From NCBI GenBank assembly GCA_054601695.1, contig BAAHQB010000050.1, forward strand, positions 62,001 through 126,000: DNA of 64,000 nucleotides. The letters are read 5' to 3'. The notes beneath the pieces were generated by a model. That model searched no databases, had not been told where the DNA came from, and saw only the letters and a list, made by a program, of their open reading frames with translations. The translations under genes and the position numbers were made by a program. Each line of letters opens with the position of its first letter. Position 1 is the first letter of the stretch. Of this stretch, positions 1 through 64,000 are shown one piece after another. This DNA is from Amorphochlora amoebiformis (taxonomy: Eukaryota > Cercozoa > Chlorarachniophyceae).

Positions 1-72
1 TACTCTATCGGACCGGGATATAGAGACATAAACCTACGTATATATTGCACATCATATCTTCTTGTATATACA

Positions 73-8487
<8,415 letters not shown>

Positions 8488-8690
8488 GGCGGATATCTCC
8501 TGGAATCGACTAATTCGACCTGGATGATTTTGGGTAATGATTAAAGGACACGTATCATTATTGTCCGACGGACACGTGTCAGTCATGTCTGACGGACACG
8601 TGTCAGTGACTAACTTGCAGACGACGATACTGCCGCGGGGCTGCGACAGAATACGTATTCGTCAGTTATCTAGCATGCATCATATGGTGT
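8488..8690. promoter_or_regulatory. CACGTG repeats upstream of the sulfotransferase
   Basis: Directly upstream of the sulfotransferase start, between about 8545 and 8612, a near-repeat of GACGGACACGTGTCAGT occurs twice, with a third degenerate copy (GGACACGTATCATT) just before. Each has a CACGTG E-box/G-box core within a wider palindrome (GACACGTGTC). The first 40 bases before the ATG are otherwise ordinary sequence. Tandem palindromes at this position suggest a binding site for a bHLH or bZIP factor, by inference only. Confidence 0.45.
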
Positions 8691-8699
8691 CTGTCTAGT

Positions 8700-8711
8700 A
8701 TATATATATAT

Positions 8712-8764
<53 letters not shown>

Positions 8765-8836
8765 GGTACAATTGTACAAGTCTAGAAAGTGTATTACTAT
8801 CGGATATGTTAGTATATATATAATATATATGATATG

Positions 8837-8897
<61 letters not shown>

Positions 8898-8901
8898 AAT
8901 A

Positions 8902-8954
<53 letters not shown>

Positions 8955-8974
8955 ATATATTACATATATATATA

Positions 8975-9033
<59 letters not shown>

Positions 9034-9069
9034 AGCAATACTATGTATATGTCATAATTATTATATAAT

Positions 9070-9105
<36 letters not shown>

Positions 9106-9163
9106 AGTTTATAATGATATATATATATATATACATATATATGTATGTATAATATACATACAT

Positions 9164-9211
<48 letters not shown>

Positions 9212-9274
9212 GCGTTTGTGTGTAAATATGTAACACATGTATATATATGTACATATATATATATATATATATAC

Positions 9275-9326
<52 letters not shown>

Positions 9327-9350
9327 ATGCAAATACTATATAACACATGT
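8700..9350. repeat. intergenic (TA)n tract
   Basis: Almost entirely (TA)n with short interruptions (TGTATA, GTACAATTGTACAAG near 8767). I see no gene, exon-like island or RNA gene in it. Confidence 0.85.
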
Positions 9351-9484
9351 ATATATATAACAATCCAATGCAGTACATAATGATCATACCTACATGCTAC
9401 ATATGCAACATCTGATCCTTACATAGTTAGAGATTATTCCACTTTTCATCTCACTGTCTTCGATGGACACGAGATATTCATCAT

Positions 9485-9555
9485 TAGGGTTAGGGTTAGG
9501 GTTAGGGTTAGGGTTAGGGTTAGGGTTAGGGTTAGGGTTAGGGTTAGGGTTAGGG
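9485..9555 (+). repeat. interstitial TTAGGG array
   Basis: Twelve perfect TTAGGG units between the sulfotransferase and SAM-like genes. A shorter array of the same unit lies at 9716-9757. Confidence 0.95.
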
Positions 9556-9715
9556 TAACCTTGTTACAACCTTTGATCCCGGTTACCAGTTAATCGAACA
9601 GATGATATATATTAGAGATAAGCGTGACAAAAAAAACACACATGTACATGCATACACGTATAAGCGGCAAATATATCGGATCCCTGAGAACATAGGGACG
9701 TTTAACCTTTAACCT

Positions 9716-9757
9716 TAGGGTTAGTTTTAGAGGATTAGGGTTAGGGTTAGGGTTAGC
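9716..9757 (+). repeat. short TTAGGG array with variant units
   Basis: Begins TTAGGGTTAGTTTTAGAGGA and continues as perfect TTAGGG units. It is in the same orientation as the arrays at 9485 and 10187. Confidence 0.9.
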
Positions 9758-10186
9758 GAGATCTCGACTGTTGAGCTAATGAATGCAAAGCGTATGATTT
9801 TTTGGCTAGCATTTAATGAGGGCTTGAGTGTTTGAATGCTATTATTGTTATGATCGAGATAATGTGCATGCCGTGTTATCATCACGTATATACCCGTGAA
9901 AATAGCAAGATCAGACCCCGAAAAACCACCATTATCGGTGAGGTGAATGCAGCTCAGAATAGCATGATTAGTAAGGTCAACCAACACATTCAACTTAAAA
10001 AAAATAAGGTAAAAACACCTCAAAGTATGGATTTACCTCAAGATCATTGCGGAATTTGTTTGTTAGGACTAAATCCGATGAGGACAAATCTCAGAACGAC
10101 TCTTAACTCTTTCCATCCACATATGATAAACACAGAATGCTATCTAAATCAATCGAACTCAACATAGCTCTAAAAGGTAAATATGA
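9758..10186. other. non-repetitive intergenic stretch with a doubtful 111-codon frame
   Basis: One of the longest complex stretches without (TA)n. A plus-strand frame runs 9832-10167 (111 codons) with CGIC-containing sequence but no recognisable domain or splice context. It is bounded on both sides by telomere-type arrays. I do not call it a gene; an unrecognised gene or an old mobile element is possible. Confidence 0.3.
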
Positions 10187-10290
10187 TAGGGTTAGTTAGG
10201 GTTAGGGTTAGGGTTAGGGTTAGGGTTAGGGTTAGGGTTAGGGTTAGGGTTAGGGTTAGGGTTAGGGTTAGGGTTAGGGTTAGGGTTAGA
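10187..10290 (+). repeat. interstitial TTAGGG array
   Basis: About 17 TTAGGG units in the intergenic region, followed by ordinary sequence. Confidence 0.95.
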
Positions 10291-10371
10291 ATCGTTATCG
10301 TTATAATCGTTCGTATACTCTAAACAACTACCAGAATCGTCGAAATCGATATATATATATGTATATATATG

Positions 10372-10407
<36 letters not shown>

Positions 10408-11200
10408 GTAAAATTGAGAAAAGTGCAATAATCGTAGTCTAAAACGTCATAAATCCAGACATTACAACTTCAATAATTGTCAGATCTATTGCGTTCATGA
10501 GGTTTCTGTCCATCGAGTATGACAGACGTAATCTACTCAGCAAACAATACAACCAAGCGGAACCCTTACAACTATACATGCCAGGGTTGAACTTTCCTAC
10601 AAGTGCTTTCTTCTAACACGGCAATATGATGTTTATCTGGGTATTCACGGCCACGTGCCAAGAAACGGCCACGTGCCAAGAAACGTATACTACTGAGTAA
10701 GTATCGCAATATGGTGTTTTAGTACCACAATATTGTATTTTCACGAGCATTCAAAGTCATGCAAATAGTGGCGCTAACTAACGGCCATGTACAACAACAA
10801 TACAGTACATCTCCAAAATGTTTACTGGGAAGTATGCTGCCGTATTTACAGTTATGTTCAACATGAAAAACAATTTTCGTAATCATATTGATTGTTTCTA
10901 CGATTCTTCATATATATATATATATATATATAATATAATTATACATGTAGATGTGTATGTGTGTGTGTAAGATATATATATGTGTGTGTATATATTAGTA
11001 AGCGTAGTATATCATTAGGTGGACTGAACGACCACGATACAAAGCGATAATTATACAAATGACACGACGACACGACGGCGTAGGCGTAGGCGAAGCCGAA
11101 GCCGGAGCCGGAGCAGGAGTGGAATGCGAATAAATATATATATATATGTGTATATATGTGTGTATATATGTGTATATATTGTAGACACCCAATAATTACC
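10291..11200. other. intergenic, mixed complexity
   Basis: No gene recognised. It holds an 18-base direct repeat with a CACGTG core (CGGCCACGTGCCAAGAAA) at about 10648-10683, a loose GCAATATGRTGTTTT repeat at 10622-10740, and a 12-base GC-rich tandem (CGAAGCCGGAGC type) at about 11070-11125. In one frame the latter reads as alternating Arg-Ser codons, but that frame has no supported start or splice sites. Confidence 0.5.
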
Positions 11201-12290
11201 ACCCTTTTATCAAGATTACCTCAGTGTATACGACAACCAACTTTCTCGAATCATTCTTATTTTTTCTATCAAGAAGTATATAAACGAAGGGAACATGCAT
11301 GGTCAATGGTGACCCTATGTGAATTCAACGTGTAAACTCCAGATACTAACATACCATACGTATCCAAAACGTATGTAATGGAGGGACGTACGCACCGTGG
11401 CAAATGCGAATACACATGTACTGAAACAATATATTTCCCACATACGTACGTACGCACATACGTATACCATATAAACTCGTACAAGATATGTTTGCAATAG
11501 CATAAACCAATTACGTACGTACGTACGCACATACGTACTCATGTACCTATGCAGTATGAACGTATACCACTAGAACCATACGAACCAACACACAAAACAT
11601 ACGTATCAGCGCTCATGGCATACGTAGCTACACATTTATCAACATGCGTATTTCTGTAGGTGGCATCAGTACAACTTGAACACCGCAACCCGGGAAGGTA
11701 TTGTATAGCCAGGCTACTGCGAGAGAGATATTTGCTAGGTTTTTGGACCAAGGTACTATCTGGTCATAATCTGGACTATTTATTTCTTGTACTCGAAGCA
11801 AAGCTCCGATATGGGAATAATAATATTCATTGTGATACTGATGGTTATGTAATAGTAATAAGTTACTAATAACTAGTTACTAGAGTTATACTCCAGAAAC
11901 TGGCGACGATATATGCATGTATAACATGTGTGTCATAATATCTCTACTAGCTCTAGGTATCAATTTGTGTATGTGTATACGATGTCACTGTTTAGTGTTT
12001 AGAGCGTGTACGTACAAGTATAGCAACTTCATAACAGAATGCTTTTATTTAATTGTTTTTTTTTTTTATTTTATGTAATTACTAATATTAGATATTATTA
12101 TTAACGTTTAGTTAGTTTTACTAGGTCTTCTAGTGTACAGGGAGAACATTTATAATTATATCTGACAAAATTTAGCGACGTTTAATTCAAAACGTCTAAC
12201 TATTTGCAAGTCTCTGGCAACTATCTAGACTACACATACGATTACTCTAAATACTAGACTCAGGATGACCAAAAAGTAAGAATGAATGGA
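11200..12290. other. intergenic, TACGTA-rich sequence
   Basis: Complex sequence enriched in TACGTA/CATACGTA, especially 11350-11620, where ACGTACGTACGCACATACGTA occurs twice. Short open frames on both strands here are not convincing, and I see no exon with splice sites. Confidence 0.45.
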
Positions 12291-12618
12291 GTCAAGATAT
12301 ATTTTTTTTATAAATGTGTATGTATATGTATGCTATATATACATGTGCTGCTATATATACATGCTTTATGTATATATTATATATATTTATATATATATGT
12401 ATATATATATATATATATATATTACATATGTTTGTATTTATGGTATGAATACATTATATATGTATATATATATATGTATATTATTATATACACATATATA
12501 CACACATATATACGAGTATATATATACATATATATGGACATATATATATATAATATAAGTAATAAAATGTGATTTTTTTAAAATCTATATATTTAAATAG
12601 TTTACACACATATATATG

Positions 12619-12677
<59 letters not shown>

Positions 12678-13088
12678 AAATATGTATATAATATCCAATA
12701 TAGGCCAATCTTCTCGAAATCATAATTGATTGACTCCTCGAATTTTCTCGAATTCTCTCGAATTCTCTCGAAGTCTTACAAACAATCGCTCTCTCGCTGT
12801 CCCTGTCTCTCTACTCCTTCCATATCCGCAGATATTTTCGATACATATCATATTATCTAGATATCTTACAACCACGTGCAAATAGGTGTTTTCCCTCTGT
12901 TTTCATGTTTGGTGAACAAATCGGTTTAAGTTGTCTTTTTGGTAAATAAATCGACTTAATTTCCTTTTTTAGGTAATAAATCGGCTTAATTTGCCTTCTT
13001 GTCCTTCTCCTCCTCTTTCTCTACGAGACCCACAATTATGCTGGAATATTAGAATAATATATATATGTATATATATATATATATATAG

Positions 13089-13153
<65 letters not shown>

Positions 13154-13176
13154 CACATGTATGTGTATATTTGTGC

Positions 13177-13220
<44 letters not shown>

Positions 13221-13500
13221 TACATAAAATTTATAGAGATCTACACATATATATTTGTATAATCACTATTGTTATAGTACCAATCACTAGTACAATTATT
13301 ACAATCCTTACCTCACAGTATATACATATATGTAATAATATTTCTACGAATATTAGTGATAATAACAATAGTTAATAATACTAAAAAACAAGAAAATCAA
13401 CATATATCTACCATACTAAATTATGTGCAATATACACACATATATACATGCATATATATATATATATATAGTGATATATCTTGTATTTATATTTAGTACA
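12290..13500. other. intergenic (TA)n with a CTCGAATTCTCTCGAA block
   Basis: Mostly (TA)n. Between 12731 and 12775 a TCTCGAATT unit is repeated four times after GACTCCTCG, similar to the end of the 3575-3800 element. At 12900-12990 there is a degenerate repeat (AAATCGGTTTAAGTTGTCTTTTTGGT type), three copies. No gene found. Confidence 0.5.
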
Positions 13501-13848
13501 AACACACAGAGGCACAAATGCATGTAATTCGACCTCGCAGCTGTAAAATAGCACGTTGTCTTCTTAGATGCCCTGTACACGAACGTCAACCCATCTCCTT
13601 CTCCACCCTACTCATTCACACGAACCCCCGCAACAAAAAAACACACATTTCTAAGGCACTTTATGACTAATACCACCCAAAATCACCCAAAATCACCCAA
13701 AACTACCCCCTTTTCCACTGTGATCGGGATAATTCGAAAATGTGAGACTGAAAATCACCCCACCAATGCTTGAAACCATGGTGGTGAGTCACCGGTGACC
13801 GAAGGGTCTCCGTGACACTGGGAGATGTCACGCGCAATTTTGTGGAAA
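13500..13848. other. 3' flank of the SAM-like gene
   Basis: Ordinary-complexity sequence directly downstream (minus sense) of the SAM-like gene's stop, so probably its 3' UTR and terminator. It contains a GTCACCGGTGAC palindrome at about 13787-13799 and a threefold AATCACCCAAA repeat at 13678-13705. No clear polyadenylation signal was picked out. Confidence 0.4.
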
Positions 13849-25026
<11,178 letters not shown>

Positions 25027-25079
25027 CGAAATATATCGCGATTAAGGCGTTTTTAACTAACCCTATCAATCTCTAATCG

Positions 25080-25408
25080 CTCTCTTTGTCTCTCTATCTT
25101 ATCGATCTCTCTCTCTGGTCTCTCTCTCTCTCTCTACTTTCTAATTCCCTCTCTCTCTCCGTTTTACCCCCCCCCTCTCTCTCACTCCTCTCTCTCCCTC
25201 ATTCTTTTTTTTTTTTTATCTCCCTCTCTCTGTGTTCTCTCTCCCTCTCTGTACTCTCTCGCTCTCTCTCTTTGTTATCTCTCCCTCTCTCTGTGTTCTC
25301 TCTCTCTCTCTCTTTTTCCTCTCTCTCTTTATTATCTCTCCCTCTCTCTGTGTTCTCTCTCTCTCTCTCTTTTTCCTCTCTCTCTTTATTATCTCTCCCT
25401 CTCTCTGT

Positions 25409-25456
<48 letters not shown>

Positions 25457-25970
25457 CCCTCTCTCTCTCTTTGTTATCTCTCCCTCTCTCTGTGTTCTCT
25501 CTCCCTCTCTGTCCTCTCTCCCTCTCTCCCTGTCTCTCTCTCTCTCTCCCTCTGTTTTCTATCCCTCTCTCCGTGTTTTCTCCTCTCTGTGTTCTCTCTC
25601 CCTCTCTGTCCTCTCTCCCTCTCCCTTTCTCCCTCTCCCTTTCTCCCTCTGTTCTCTCTCCCTCTGTTCTCTCTCCCTCTCTTCTCTCTCTATTATCTCT
25701 CCGTCTCTCACTCTGTTCTCTCTTCCTTTCTCACTCTCATCTCTCTCCCTTTCTCACTCTTATCTCTCTCCCTCTCTCTCTCTGTCCTCTCGTTCTCTCT
25801 CCCTCTCTCACTCTGTTCTCTCTCCCTTTCTCACTCTGATCTCTCTCCCTCTCTCTCTCTCTCTCTGTCCTCTCTACCTCTCACTCTCTGCCCTCTCTCC
25901 CTCTCACTCTCTGCCCTCTCTCCCTCTCTCTTACTCTTTCTCTCTCTCCCCCTTCCGTCGCTTTTTTCTA
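25080..25970 (+). repeat. CT-rich tract between genes
   Basis: Nearly 900 bases of CTCTCTCCCTCTCTGTGTTCTC-type sequence with higher-order units of 60-70 bases. It lies between the 3' end of the BCS1-like gene and the start of the SAM-like gene. On the gene strand it is purine-rich, the opposite of the intronic tracts, and it sits where the SAM-like gene's promoter should be. Confidence 0.85.
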
Positions 25971-26067
25971 AAAGCTTTATATATATAAAAAAACAAAATA
26001 GTTGTGTAGTCAGGGATGGACCTGGAAAAAAAAAAAGAGAGAGTTGAGAGAGAAACCGTTTTTTTTT

Positions 26068-49070
<23,003 letters not shown>

Positions 49071-49682
49071 GCCTGATTTTTTTTAATTTTTCGGGTGATT
49101 ACGGCGCCGACAGAGGTTTCGAAGGTTTTCGGGGAGATAAAGGAGGTATTTCCTACTTGTTATGGCCTCAGGAGTGGTGGAAGTCAGAGACTTCAGGTGC
49201 AAAGAAAGAACGCAGATTCTCCTTACCAGGAGATAAGTCCGAGATTGTTATAGAGATAAGTCCGAGATTCATATGGGATTTGTCCCGGGATTCGTCCCGG
49301 GATTCGCGTCTGTGTCACTATGGTTTGTCACTGTGTGTCACCATGTTTTGTCACGGTGTGTCACACATTTGTCATCCGGTGTTTCCGAAAGGTGAATCGG
49401 AGAGTAAATATGAACAATATGTGCTTGGAAATGTACATTATTTGTATATCCTGGGTGAAGGCAGTTATGCAACCCTGGTGAGACCGCGAAATTAAAAAAA
49501 AAAAAACGGAAAATGTGTAGAATGAGAGGGCAGAGCTACGTAGACAGCGTAGAGATACGTGAACAGAACAAAAAGACTCACCGTGTTCACCGAATCTCAA
49601 CTCTATTTAACGCTCAGAAACTCCGAAAAAGGCAGTCAGTTGGCGAATTTTTAAGAATTTTTTTCCGATTTATTAAGTTATT
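49071..49682. promoter_or_regulatory. head-to-head intergenic region, probable divergent promoter
   Basis: The BCS1-like gene starts leftward at 49070 and the SDR gene starts rightward at 49683, so both promoters must fit in about 610 bases. This is one of the few stretches in the window without (TA)n. It contains a repeated GATAAGTCCGAGATT block near 49230-49270, two adjacent TCCCGGGAT palindromes near 49285-49305, and several GTCAC/GTGTCAC motifs near 49310-49370. No clear TATA box was seen. An open frame on the plus strand from 49157 (112 codons) crosses these repeats and is probably chance. Promoter function is inferred from position. Confidence 0.5.
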
Positions 49683-63774
<14,092 letters not shown>

Positions 63775-63822
<48 letters not shown>

Positions 63823-64000
63823 TGTATATAAACACTTATGGCATAAGCATATCCAGAAGGGACTTAGGGATATATATGTGTGTATGTATATATATATATA
63901 TATATATGTGTATATGTGTATATACATACATATATATACATATATACATATATATATATCTGTATATAAACACATATGGCATATGCCATATAAGTGGGCG
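63775..64000. other. 3' flank of the SDR gene
   Basis: (TA)n plus a duplicated CTGTATATAAACACnTATGGCATA block near 63822-63850 and 63959-63990. No exon supported; possibly a 3' UTR or the edge of a further gene outside the window. Confidence 0.4.

Noticed and set aside
1-45. Additional sulfotransferase exon at the left edge
   Set aside because: A short AG-bounded open stretch exists near 33, but the frame already meets TAG at 73-75 and the sequence is cut by the window end.
11040-11130. Arg-Ser repeat frame resembling an RS domain
   Set aside because: It comes from a 12-base tandem repeat and has stops just upstream; no splice sites support it.
25086-26047. Ser/Leu-rich frames of 271-300 codons
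   Set aside because: Translation of a (CT)n tract; several frames are open at once and the composition is purely SLSLS.
49157-49495. 112-codon plus-strand frame between BCS1-like and SDR genes
   Set aside because: It crosses direct repeats, has no recognisable domain and lies where both promoters should be; an alternative frame at 49162 starting MASGVVEVRDF is also short. I treat the region as a promoter.

Overview
This is eukaryotic nuclear DNA, very likely from a protist or alga whose lineage I cannot fix. The evidence is split genes with GT-AG introns, long interstitial TTAGGG arrays, and a family set of BCS1 AAA ATPase, family-2 sulfotransferase, classical SDR and SAM domain. Most of the sequence is (TA)n microsatellite. 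Long Tyr/Ile-rich or Ser/Leu-rich open frames here are translations of (TA)n, (TGTA)n and (CT)n repeats, not genes. The real coding sequence is broken into exons of 19 to 237 bases, sitting as islands of normal complexity in the repeats. I built four gene models by hand from codon phase, GT donors, AG acceptors and protein motifs.

Layout. (1) 73-8487, minus: a 12-exon family-2-like sulfotransferase of about 284 residues. (2) 8488-13848: intergenic, with CACGTG motifs, three TTAGGG arrays and low-complexity sequence. (3) 13849-25026, minus: a 21-exon gene of about 367 residues with a C-terminal SAM-like domain and otherwise unrecognised sequence. (4) 25027-26067: a nearly 900-base CT tract between genes. 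(5) 26068-49070, minus: a BCS1-type mitochondrial AAA ATPase of at least 26 exons and about 530 residues, spread over 23 kb. (6) 49071-49682: a compact head-to-head intergenic region that probably carries a divergent promoter. (7) 49683-63774, plus: an 18-exon short-chain dehydrogenase/reductase of about 338 residues with its full catalytic signature.

The most striking property is architectural. Next to many exons lie partial copies of the same exon edge, usually its 3' end plus donor or its acceptor plus 5' end, separated by (TA)n. Some exons have five to nine extra copies, and one has become a 69-bp minisatellite that keeps a reading frame. Introns therefore seem to grow by repeated duplication of exon-intron junctions between (TA)n tracts. 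Pyrimidine tracts inside genes lie on the sense strand, several of them directly before an acceptor. Telomere-type arrays and a shared flanking element recur in introns.

The four genes do not form an evident pathway. Two products (BCS1 and perhaps the SDR) are organellar or membrane-associated by their N-terminal hydrophobic segments, and the sulfotransferase has a signal anchor. Exon joins are phase-consistent but unverified by transcripts.
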